From RGIG1995 sp045126815 (GTDB lineage: Bacteria > Bacillota > Clostridia > Oscillospirales > CAG-272), in contig JBGVPD010000017.1 of assembly GCA_045126815.1 (NCBI GenBank), positions 1 to 38,657 of the forward strand: a DNA stretch of 38,657 nt. Reading direction: 5' to 3'. The notes below the pieces were generated by a model that worked only from the letters and a program-made list of their open reading frames with translations, made no database searches and was not told the DNA's origin. This document shows, one piece after another, positions 32,955 through 38,657 of the stretch. The position numbers were made by a program, and so were the translations under genes. The stretch's first letter is position 1. Each line of letters starts with the position of its first letter.

Positions 32955-33473
32955 ATGATTAACATTATATGCGGAATAATACTTGGAACTATAGTTACGG
33001 CGATTTTTATGTGCTTGATGTTTGTAGCCAAAGAGAGCGACAGAGTACCGCCCACAATAAGAGTAATGCTTGACGAGGGTGCTTATATTCCCGAAACGGC
33101 ACACGATGCAGATGCAGGGTATGACTTGCGTACACCGTTTGATTTTAGCGTTCTTCCCGGGCGCTATGAAGTAATTGATACGGGCGTACATATCGAAATT
33201 CCAAAAGGCTATGTCGGTTTCCTCAAAAGCAAAAGCGGATTGAACGTTAAGTGTCACTTAACGGGCGAGGGGGTAATTGATAGCGGTTATACTGGAAGCA
33301 TTAAAGTAAAGCTCTATCATAACAACCCCTACGGAGTAACAAAAAGTTTTCGCAAGGGCGACAAGATTATACAAATAGTCCTCTTGCCTATCTTCAAACC
33401 CGAATTAAAGCTTGTAGATACGCTAAAAGCAACGGAACGAGGAAACGGCGGTTTCGGTAGCTCGGGCAGATAA
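32955..33473 (+). CDS. dut: Membrane-anchored dUTPase
   Basis: The 172-aa protein has the five dUTPase motifs: DAGYDLRT, KSKSGL, GVIDSGYTGSIKVKL, GDKIIQIVLLP and the P-loop-like end ERGNGGFGSSGR. The trimeric enzyme hydrolyses dUTP to dUMP and keeps uracil out of DNA. It has an extra N-terminal 25-residue hydrophobic segment (INIICGIILGTIVTAIFMCL) followed by a charged stem, which a normal dUTPase lacks. The start is well placed (GAGAGG 10 bases upstream), so the segment is translated. The active site should face the cytoplasm. Confidence 0.93.
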   Translation: MINIICGIILGTIVTAIFMCLMFVAKESDRVPPTIRVMLDEGAYIPETAHDADAGYDLRTPFDFSVLPGRYEVIDTGVHIEIPKGYVGFLKSKSGLNVKCHLTGEGVIDSGYTGSIKVKLYHNNPYGVTKSFRKGDKIIQIVLLPIFKPELKLVDTLKATERGNGGFGSSGR

Positions 33474-33503
33474 AAACATCATACAGAAAGATGGTGGTAG
33501 TTA

Positions 33504-33941
33504 TTGAATGTGGTTGAGTGGTTAGAACGTATAGAGCTTCTTGACGAGCTGATAAAGTCAAAACAGTTAGAATATGATGAAGCTTTTGAACTTGCGACAA
33601 ACACAACAGCAAAGGCTCCCGACGGTATGCCTTTCAGTAAGTCGGGGCAAGTGTCGGACAAGGTGGGGAACGGCGCAGTTGACCTTGTTGCACTTGCAAA
33701 AGAAAAGTTAAGACTTATAGATACATACACCAAAGCTAAAGAGGAAGTTATCGGAATATTAAAGCAACTCTCTGCAAAGGAGTATAAAGTCTTATACCGA
33801 AAGTATGTACTCTATATGACTTGGGAAGATGTAGCAAGGGATATAAATTACAGCTATACGCAAGTATGGAGAATAAAAAAGAAAGCTCTTAAACATCTCG
33901 CAGAGCTTTTAAGGGAAAAAGAAAAAGGCGGTCAATTATGA
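33504..33941 (+). CDS. Sigma-region-4-like late transcription regulator (DUF1492/ArpU type)
   Basis: The 145-aa protein starts with TTG at 33504. The front is helical. The C-terminal 60 residues (QLSAKEYKVLYRKYVLYMTW, then EDVARDINYSYTQVWRIKKK) are a sigma region 4 helix-turn-helix with the usual tail of ALKHLAELLRE. Such proteins lie at the end of early operons in Firmicutes phages and switch on late genes. The target could be the promoter at 37129-37137. Its stop codon lies inside a hairpin shared with the opposite gene. Confidence 0.82.
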   Translation: MNVVEWLERIELLDELIKSKQLEYDEAFELATNTTAKAPDGMPFSKSGQVSDKVGNGAVDLVALAKEKLRLIDTYTKAKEEVIGILKQLSAKEYKVLYRKYVLYMTWEDVARDINYSYTQVWRIKKKALKHLAELLREKEKGGQL

Positions 33942-33949
33942 TCGCCTTT
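33924..33949. terminator. Bidirectional terminator between converging operons
   Basis: AAAGGCGGTC (33924-33933) pairs with GATCGCCTTT (33940-33949), with one G-U pair and a six-base loop. A-rich on the left and T-rich on the right, it can stop transcription from either side. It contains the stop codons of the regulator (+) and the ribbon-helix-helix gene (-). Confidence 0.75.
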
Positions 33950-34108
33950 ATTCATATCCTCTCGTATTAGGTTTTTTATGTATGTCCGTTTCTGCTCTTG
34001 TTTTTCAAGGAATTCAAACAAGTCAAATTCCGCAGGGTAAAACTCTATTGTAATACTCTTTGTTTTCTTTCTGTAATTTCGTTTTGCTCGGTTCTCTGCT
34101 TCTGTCAT
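33932..34108 (-). CDS. Ribbon-helix-helix protein, Arc/CopG-like
   Basis: The 58-aa leftward protein starts at ATG 34108 behind GGTGGTGAT. The front is basic (NRAKRNYRKKTK), then a strand (SITIEFYP), a helix (AEFDLFEFLEK) and a second helix (RTYIKNLIREDM). This is the full ribbon-helix-helix layout, and such proteins bind DNA as dimers through the strand. It is the last gene of the leftward PcfK/PcfJ operon and could regulate that operon or the early operon it faces. It is shorter than usual gene-calling cutoffs. A weak upstream promoter (TTGATT, 16-base gap, TATTCT) may also serve it. Confidence 0.75.
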   Translation of the reverse strand: MTEAENRAKRNYRKKTKSITIEFYPAEFDLFEFLEKQEQKRTYIKNLIREDMNKGDHN

Positions 34109-34164
34109 AATATCACCACCTTGCTATTAGAATACATATATTCAAAAATAAATCAATGTGCAAT

Positions 34165-35448
34165 TTATAAACTTTGCTTTTTCATTTGCTCTTTAACGAA
34201 TAAAGACCATTGTTCAATAAATGCTCGTTCTGTTGCATTGGGGGTTAAGTTGCCTTTGGTGTGTGCTTGTTTGATACTTGCTGTCTTGCCGTCAAGCTCT
34301 ACTGTGCAATAGCTCTTGTCGGGGTTGTCTTTGGTTCGGAAGAAGCCTATTAAACTTCTGCCGTCAATGACTTTCTTCTCATATCCCATTTTGCCGACAC
34401 AATGAGATAACGCTTTGCCCTCGTTTATCAAGTCTTCTATTGTGTGGGGCATTACTATAACATGGCTTTCACATTCCCAACGGTATTTATCGTTAGCGGT
34501 GGAAACTGTTTCAAAGTCTTGCCATAGCTTTTTATTCTTCTCTTTGTCTCTCTTCATTTTGAGGACAGCATACTCGTCTGTTCTGACTTCGTGCATACGT
34601 TTAAAGTCTTTCGGGAAGATGTTTTTAGTATCGGTCAAGTCTAATCCGAGTTTGGATATAGCTTCGATATAGTCGCCGTAGCTCATAGCGGAGATATGGT
34701 TTTTGTAAAGATATTCCGCAGCAGCAGAACGAGAGATTTTTGACTTTGTGAAGTGGGGGTTATTTATTCTTCGGGTTGTGTCTCTATTGCGTTGTATTTC
34801 ATAAGCAACACCGCTAAAGTCTATCGTGCCTTGCTTGTATGCTTCGATAACGGTTTCTGCGGAGTGTCCTTTGAGTGATAAAGCATTGTCATAGAGAAAC
34901 CGTACAAACTGTTTATCCTTTTCGCATTTGCTTACAAGTCTTTTTGAGGGGTTAGAAAAACCGAGCTTTCCGAGAAGTTCAATGCGAGGGTTAGCGGAGT
35001 ATTTTTCAAGGTGGCGCACAAGAGAGCCTTTTTCGTTCCAATCGGTTGTATAACCGCAGTATTTATACTTCGTGTCTTGAAGTGCTTCGAGGTTGATTAT
35101 ACGGCTTGATATATTAACTTCGTTTAGAGGAACGGAATACCATTTGTCAAAGTCCTCTTTGTCGAAAATGGGTATGCGGTAGCCGTATTCGTATCTCGTT
35201 TTGTCCTTGTTCTCGTAGATCGGAATATACCCTGCCATACGTGCAAAATATATATTCTTCACGGACTTATATTTTCTGCCGACGGTTTCTTCCATAACCT
35301 CTGTTACAAGTGTCTTTTTTGCGTTTTTCTTGTATGCGAACGTTCTGAGGGAGAGAGGATCGCTCTCTCCGTCAATGTAGCTAATAAAACATTTCTGTGT
35401 AGCAGGGGCATTTTCTATATACTCTTTTACTCTTCTCGGAATGTTCAT
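34165..35448 (-). CDS. pcfJ: PcfJ-like protein
   Basis: The 427-aa protein has the PcfJ signature in its last 110 residues: LINEGKALSHCVGKMGYEKK, then LIGFFRTKDNPDKSYCTVEL and IKQAHTKGNLTPNATERAFI. The front is helical with many aromatic and basic residues. PcfJ is an accessory factor of conjugative plasmid pCF10 and is common in Firmicutes phages and elements, with unknown biochemical role. The start follows the PcfK-like stop by one base, so the two are coupled, as in plasmids. Confidence 0.85.
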   Translation of the reverse strand: MNIPRRVKEYIENAPATQKCFISYIDGESDPLSLRTFAYKKNAKKTLVTEVMEETVGRKYKSVKNIYFARMAGYIPIYENKDKTRYEYGYRIPIFDKEDFDKWYSVPLNEVNISSRIINLEALQDTKYKYCGYTTDWNEKGSLVRHLEKYSANPRIELLGKLGFSNPSKRLVSKCEKDKQFVRFLYDNALSLKGHSAETVIEAYKQGTIDFSGVAYEIQRNRDTTRRINNPHFTKSKISRSAAAEYLYKNHISAMSYGDYIEAISKLGLDLTDTKNIFPKDFKRMHEVRTDEYAVLKMKRDKEKNKKLWQDFETVSTANDKYRWECESHVIVMPHTIEDLINEGKALSHCVGKMGYEKKVIDGRSLIGFFRTKDNPDKSYCTVELDGKTASIKQAHTKGNLTPNATERAFIEQWSLFVKEQMKKQSL

Positions 35449-35449
35449 A

Positions 35450-35839
35450 TTAAACCTCTAAATCAAAAAATGATATTTGTTCTACTTCTTGTTTTTTGGG
35501 AGTGGGTTTCGGTTTGGGTGTAGCTTTCGGGGGTTCTGCTTTTGTGGGTGTATTTCTTGCGGTAGTCTTCGGAGTTGTATTTGGTTTCGGTGTTGCGCCC
35601 TCTTTTATTGAGTCTTCCTCGAAGTAGTGCATAGCCCAACCGAATACGGTACTGTCTTCAATACAAGCACAGCCATTTACAGCTTGTTTCTTTGCTTCTG
35701 ATGTGATGTACTTCCAACAGCCTTGTAATGTCTTTTTGCCGTTGTTTATCTTGTTGCAGAGGTAGTCCGTTGCGTTCTGCTCAATATAGGCGAGTATTCT
35801 TTTTTCGTTGTCGGTTTTAGCGGTTAAATTCGTTCTCAT
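35450..35839 (-). CDS. pcfK: PcfK-like protein
   Basis: The 129-aa protein starts at ATG 35839, seven bases after AAAAGGAG; an ATG two codons earlier is too close to that site. KTLQGCWKYITSEAKKQAVN, then CACIEDSTVFGWAMHYFEED is the PcfK core. A Pro/Lys/Thr linker (residues 80-118) leads to VEQISFFDLEV, a short hydrophobic C-terminal motif resembling beta-clamp binding tails. If it binds the clamp, PcfK/PcfJ would act at replication forks. That is an inference. Confidence 0.82.
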   Translation of the reverse strand: MRTNLTAKTDNEKRILAYIEQNATDYLCNKINNGKKTLQGCWKYITSEAKKQAVNGCACIEDSTVFGWAMHYFEEDSIKEGATPKPNTTPKTTARNTPTKAEPPKATPKPKPTPKKQEVEQISFFDLEV

Positions 35840-35852
35840 ATTCATTCTCCTT

Positions 35853-36047
35853 TTAACAGTTTGGTATTTCAGCGAATTTTGCTCCTGCGAGAACAAGGGC
35901 GGCGGATATTGTGAAAGCTTCTGATTGTCCGAAGTGCATTCGATAAATGAGCATATTCTCAAACTCTGCTTGTGTTATAGTGCCGTTGAAGTAGTTGGTG
36001 TTGTCTTTGTGTAGGTTTAGAATTTCCTTTGCGTATACTTTTGTCAT
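35853..36047 (-). CDS. Small hypothetical protein of the PcfK operon
   Basis: The 64-aa protein starts at ATG 36047 with AGGAGA seven bases upstream; an upstream in-frame ATG has no site. It has two helices (KEILNLHKDNTNYFNGTITQ and AEFENMLIYRMHFGQSEAFT) and a hydrophobic tail. No family recognised. It may be a small partner of the operon's DNA-binding proteins. Confidence 0.65.
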   Translation of the reverse strand: MTKVYAKEILNLHKDNTNYFNGTITQAEFENMLIYRMHFGQSEAFTISAALVLAGAKFAEIPNC

Positions 36048-36060
36048 TTTCTTTTCTCCT

Positions 36061-36288
36061 TTATACTTCGCCTTCAACGTAGCGAATAATCATTTTATTA
36101 TTTGAGAAAGACAATTTTTTTTCGTTCTTCATATCCACAAGTATTTCAATAAATTCGTCTGCTTGAAAGTGAGATTCACCAAGAGAAATATAAAAATCTG
36201 CAATGGCTCTAATACCTTCGTAAACGGTCATACAAGTGTAAGTGAAAAAGTGGCTTCCAAACATAACGCTGATTTCAAAATGTTTCAT
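36061..36288 (-). CDS. Small hypothetical protein of the PcfK operon
   Basis: The 75-aa protein starts at ATG 36288 with AAAAGGAGA upstream; a longer frame to 36357 lacks a site. It is alpha-beta (FEISVMFGSHFFTYTCMTVY, then EGIRAIADFYISLGESHFQA). No family is recognised. It lies directly downstream of a GC-rich hairpin in the same transcript. Confidence 0.68.
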   Translation of the reverse strand: MKHFEISVMFGSHFFTYTCMTVYEGIRAIADFYISLGESHFQADEFIEILVDMKNEKKLSFSNNKMIIRYVEGEV

Positions 36289-36304
36289 AGTTTTCTCCTT
36301 TTCT

Positions 36305-36324
36305 GCCCGGTATAACCGCCGGGC
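36305..36324 (-). promoter_or_regulatory. GC-rich hairpin in the leftward operon
   Basis: GCCCGG and CCGGGC form a perfect six-base all-GC stem with an eight-base loop, a few bases before the ribosome site of the 75-aa gene. There is no T run, so it is not a terminator. In an AT-rich genome it stands out and may control translation or RNA stability. Confidence 0.5.
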
Positions 36325-36344
36325 CCGGTGTTGTTTATTATTTA

Positions 36345-36959
36345 TTAAGCGTACCAACTCTCATAGAGTGTTATTGTGTCGCCGTTGCATTTGGTTGCGT
36401 GAGCGAATGAGGAAACATTAAAGTAACAATGCTTTTTCTGTTCTTCGGGATCGTTGCTCCAACTCGGTTTAATACGTTTCAAATCTCCTTTTTCTTGGTC
36501 CTCGATAAATACAGAACGAGATACAGGGGGAAGAAGTTCGTTTGTGAGTTTGTATGTTCTATCCGCTGACATTCCGCTAATACCCTTTTCGTCTATCATA
36601 GTGGGGTATACTTCTCTTACTCTTACAGAGCTTTCACCAACAAGGGCGATAACTTGGAAAAAGTCAACGTTTGTTTGGTCATATCCCCACGATGCTGAAA
36701 AGAGGTCGCCAACCTTTACACCGTATTTATTAACTTTTTCTTTAGGTTTTGCTTCGGTTGTGGGTTTGCCGTTCTCTGCATTGTCGAGGGCGGTTTTTAC
36801 TGTTTCTTCGTCTTTATATCCGTACCATACTTTTTTAACGTTGTGCCAACGGAAGCGAAGCTCCTTGAGGGCGGTGCGGATTGCTTCGGACGGTTTACCG
36901 TCAAATGTTATCTCGATTGAGTTGAAGTTGGGGTTAGTTGTGATAGTGTAGTTTGTCAT
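36345..36959 (-). CDS. First gene of leftward operon, conserved accessory protein
   Basis: The 204-aa protein starts at ATG 36959 with AAAAGGAGA upstream; the frame extends further but without a ribosome site. Residues 10-60 (NSIEITFDGKPSEAIRTALK, then LRFRWHNVKKVWYGYKDEET) are a small alpha-beta domain common in polyvalent and phage accessory proteins. A Lys-rich linker leads to a beta domain (GVKVGDLFSASWGYDQTNVD, then FFQVIALVGESSVRVREVYP) like a small barrel. The exact role is unknown. Confidence 0.68.
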   Translation of the reverse strand: MTNYTITTNPNFNSIEITFDGKPSEAIRTALKELRFRWHNVKKVWYGYKDEETVKTALDNAENGKPTTEAKPKEKVNKYGVKVGDLFSASWGYDQTNVDFFQVIALVGESSVRVREVYPTMIDEKGISGMSADRTYKLTNELLPPVSRSVFIEDQEKGDLKRIKPSWSNDPEEQKKHCYFNVSSFAHATKCNGDTITLYESWYA

Positions 36960-37007
36960 TGTTGTATCTCCTTTTGTGTTCGGCGGTGTGCCTATCGTTG
37001 TGTCTAT

Positions 37008-37036
37008 ATTATACCCAGTCGGGCATATAATCTGCA
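37008..37036 (-). promoter_or_regulatory. Leftward promoter for the PcfK/PcfJ operon
   Basis: Read on the minus strand, TGCAGA (37036-37031) and a consensus TATAAT (37013-37008) are 17 bases apart, about 50 bases before the first gene's start. The -35 box is weak, which may mean an activator is needed. Confidence 0.55.
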
Positions 37037-37128
37037 TACATTCTGTAAACAAAAAATGAACGAAATGTAAATACCGAAGGCGGAACGGCGCAAGGCGAAA
37101 AATGAAATAGAATGTAATATATATATTA

Positions 37129-37137
37129 TGGTATAAT
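37129..37137 (+). promoter_or_regulatory. Rightward extended -10 promoter, candidate late promoter
   Basis: TG-G-TATAAT is a perfect extended -10 element with no good -35 box, as seen at promoters dependent on an activator or phage sigma-like protein. Transcription would start near 37144 and meet a terminator only 20-45 bases later. Confidence 0.6.
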
Positions 37138-37160
37138 GTATTGTGAAAAGATATACAGAC

Positions 37161-37190
37161 AGCACTCGCCTAATCGGTGGGTGCTTTTTT
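37161..37190 (+). terminator. Terminator/attenuator upstream of terS
   Basis: AGCACTCGCC (37161-37170) pairs with GGTGGGTGCT (37176-37185) with two G-U pairs and a five-base loop, followed by six or more Ts. It lies between the extended -10 promoter and the small terminase gene, so it either ends a tiny RNA or is an attenuator that an antitermination factor must pass. Confidence 0.75.
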
Positions 37191-37242
37191 GCGTATATAA
37201 AAATGATTACATCAGCAGAATACACAGCACCTCGGACAAGTC

Positions 37243-37273
37243 GGTATTTTTTTCATAGAGGGTATTTTTTTCA
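37243..37273. repeat. Direct repeat GGTATTTTTTTCA, two copies, with overlapping inverted repeat
   Basis: The 13-base repeat occurs at 37243-37255 and 37261-37273, 18 bases apart start to start. The second copy's GGGTATTT (37260-37267) also pairs with AAATACCC (37289-37296), and CGGACA (37233-37238) with TGTCCG (37282-37287). A further stem, GGCGGTA (37308-37314) with TATCGCC (37321-37327), follows. Such clustered symmetry before terS could be the terminase binding site. Confidence 0.5.
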
Positions 37274-37372
37274 GCCGATACTGTCCGCAAATACCCACCT
37301 CCTTGGGGCGGTATAATCGGTATCGCCTAAGGTGCTTGTATACCTGCCTATTATAGAAAGGGGGAGTAACCT

Positions 37373-37816
37373 ATGAAAGAACAGAACAAAGGCGGAAGAC
37401 CACCTATGTATAAAACAGTAGAAGAGATGCAAGAAAAGATAGACGAATATTTTGAAGAATGCAAAGGTATTGTAGTTGTAGATGAAGACGGAGAGCCGAA
37501 GTTAGATAAGTACGGTAATGCACTTGTATATAAATCAAGACCATTAACAATAACAGGACTCGCCCTTGCTCTTGGTTTTAATAGCAGACAAGCTCTTTTA
37601 AACTATCAAGGCAAAAAGGAGTTTAATGACACGATTACACGTGCGAAAGCAAGAGTAGAACAATACGCAGAAGAAAGATTGTTCGATAAAGACGGAGCAA
37701 ATGGAGCTAAATTCAGTTTAGCGAATAATTTTGACGGTTGGAAAGATAAGCAACAGATAGAAGCCGACGTTAAGAACGATTTAACAATCAATATAGAGCT
37801 GAGTGAAGACGAGTGA
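37373..37816 (+). CDS. terS: Terminase small subunit (P22 gp3-like)
   Basis: The 147-aa protein starts at an ATG behind AAAGGGGGAG. KGGRPPMYKTVEEMQEKIDE is the front, then a region with PLTITGLALALGFNSRQALL and then RVEQYAEERLFDKDGANGAK and FSLANNFDGWKD. This is the pattern of the P22 gp3 packaging family, which recognises the pac site and gates the large subunit. The family suggests headful packaging. Its last four bases overlap the terL start (GTGA). Confidence 0.9.
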   Translation: MKEQNKGGRPPMYKTVEEMQEKIDEYFEECKGIVVVDEDGEPKLDKYGNALVYKSRPLTITGLALALGFNSRQALLNYQGKKEFNDTITRAKARVEQYAEERLFDKDGANGAKFSLANNFDGWKDKQQIEADVKNDLTINIELSEDE

Positions 37817-38657
37817 ACGTAAACATTAAGATATCAAAAAAGGTATTCAATGATGTATACGTTCCTTTTTTGGATAATGACGATAGATATCTTGTGTTCT
37901 ATGGTGGCGGTAGTAGTGGTAAATCATACTTTATCGCTCAAAGGTGGATATATAAGCTAATACACCCGACAAGATGTAATTTGCTTATAGTCCGACAAAC
38001 AGGAGATACCAACAGAAGAAGTACATTCCCATTGTTAAAGCAAGTTATAGCTAATTGGAACTTATCAAAGCATTTCAAGATCAACGAGAGCGATATGCGT
38101 ATTAAGTGCCTTTTAACGGGTAACGAGGTAGCGTTTGCGGGACTTGACGATGTAGAAAAGATTAAGTCTATTACGTTCGAGAACGGAGAATTAACTTGTA
38201 TATGGGTAGAAGAAGCAACGGAAACACAAGAAGCGGATATAAACCAGCTTAAAGTACGTTTGCGTGGTGGTAAGTCAAAAAAGCAAATGGTGTTATCGTT
38301 TAACCCGATAAACATTCAGCATTGGATAAAGAAACACTTTATTGACAGTAACCTTGCTACCGTATGCTTTAGCACATACAAAGATAATAAATTCCTCACT
38401 GACGAAGACAGAAAAGCTCTTGAAGAACTTAAAGCGATAGACGAATACACATATAACGTCTATTGTCTTGGCAAGTGGGGTATTCTCGGTAAGACTGTAT
38501 TCGATGCAAGGGCGATACAAGCAAGGCTTGACAATATACAGAAACCTATTAAGACAGGATATTTTGTATATGACTATGACGGCTTAAAGATAAGCAATAT
38601 ACGTTGGCAGAACGATAGAAACGGATACATCAAGATATATCAATTACCTAATCAACC
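37813..38657 (+). CDS. terL: Terminase large subunit, N-terminal part (ATPase domain); gene continues at the window start
   Basis: This is the 5' part of the packaging motor gene. It starts with GTG at 37813, which overlaps the terS stop. Walker A is GGGSSGKS (residues 31-38), Walker B with the catalytic acid is LTCIWVEEATE (about 127-137), and SFNPINIQHWIKKHF is the usual coupling region. The reading frame continues unbroken through the duplicated 141 bases into the nuclease domain at the window start, for 486 aa in total. The last 141 bases here repeat positions 1-141. Confidence 0.95.
   Translation, partial: MNVNIKISKKVFNDVYVPFLDNDDRYLVFYGGGSSGKSYFIAQRWIYKLIHPTRCNLLIVRQTGDTNRRSTFPLLKQVIANWNLSKHFKINESDMRIKCLLTGNEVAFAGLDDVEKIKSITFENGELTCIWVEEATETQEADINQLKVRLRGGKSKKQMVLSFNPINIQHWIKKHFIDSNLATVCFSTYKDNKFLTDEDRKALEELKAIDEYTYNVYCLGKWGILGKTVFDARAIQARLDNIQKPIKTGYFVYDYDGLKISNIRWQNDRNGYIKIYQLPNQ
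38517..38657. repeat. Terminal direct repeat, right copy
   Basis: This is the second copy of the 141-base repeat; see the left copy at 1-141. Removing one copy gives the 38,516-bp circle. Confidence 0.95.

Larger units (their letters stand above)
36960..37372. other. Divergent intergenic control region
   Basis: These 413 bases lie between the leftward accessory operon and the rightward packaging genes and hold no convincing gene. They contain a leftward promoter, a rightward extended -10 promoter, a terminator, a short GC-rich run (37070-37100, with repeated GGCG/AGGCG elements), a direct repeat and two inverted repeats just before terS. It is the natural place for the late promoter, pac or cos sequence and their regulation. 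Confidence 0.7.

Noticed and set aside
36454..36951. 165-codon rightward frame opposite the first gene of the leftward operon
   Set aside because: The leftward frame has a good ribosome site and conserved domain; the opposite frame has neither.
37004..37225. 73-codon leftward frame in the control region
   Set aside because: It runs over two promoters and a terminator, is very hydrophobic by chance and lacks a ribosome site.
1..38657. tRNA genes, CRISPR arrays, insertion sequences or a diversity-generating retroelement
   Set aside because: No cloverleaf, regularly spaced repeat, transposase or reverse transcriptase was seen; the fibre variability has no template repeat.

Overview
The window is a complete temperate bacteriophage genome written as a linear contig. 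Bases 1-141 and 38517-38657 are identical, and the large terminase gene is cut by the ends but stays in frame across the join (37813-38516 then 1-757). The unique genome is therefore a 38,516-bp circle. A 141-base end overlap is what a k-mer assembler leaves on a circular molecule. A P22 gp3-like small terminase would also fit headful packaging and a circularly permuted virion DNA. GC content is roughly 40% by eye. AGGAG-type ribosome sites, several GTG/TTG starts and the protein families (large serine integrase, XhlA holin, GH25/CW_7 lysin, PcfJ/PcfK, Gam, Rad52-like annealing protein) point to a low-GC Firmicutes host, most likely a gut Clostridia member. No ribosomal or host gene is present to fix the host.

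Layout, starting at the packaging genes. (1) Rightward late region, 37373 round to 23962: small and large terminase, portal, scaffold, coat, a beta-helix tailspike-like protein, a modular fibre, a chitin-binding-module protein, connector and stopper proteins, a Q-rich coiled-coil protein, a giant 2,878-aa polyvalent protein, a small fibre-module protein, two holin-type proteins and a lysozyme. There is no tape measure, tail tube or sheath gene, so the virion should be podovirus-like, with the coiled-coil and giant proteins in the place of ejection proteins. (2) Lysogeny region, 24002-26273: a candidate attP directly behind the lysis genes, a large serine integrase and an XRE repressor (both leftward), and a switch with two near-consensus promoters facing each other and three related operators. 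(3) Rightward early region, 26274-33941: Cro-like protein, an early membrane transglycosylase, a recombination set (Rad52-like, Gam-like, NinB-like, HNH, SSB, PD-(D/E)XK nuclease), a winged-helix replication initiator, a membrane-anchored dUTPase and a sigma-region-4-like late regulator. (4) Leftward accessory operon, 36959-33932: small proteins, PcfK, PcfJ and a tiny ribbon-helix-helix protein. (5) A 413-base divergent control region (36960-37372) with a leftward promoter, a rightward extended -10 promoter that runs straight into a terminator, and repeats before the small terminase gene.

The repressor probably holds both switch promoters. On induction the early genes replicate and recombine DNA, and the sigma-like protein at the end of the early operon is the best candidate to turn on the late promoter before terS. 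The most unusual object is the giant protein. It combines a zincin (HEVSH), a polyvalent-type domain and two tandem ADP-ribosyltransferase modules, separated by four copies of a [KRH]-[YF]-S-L-[ST] linker. It is probably delivered into the host with the DNA.
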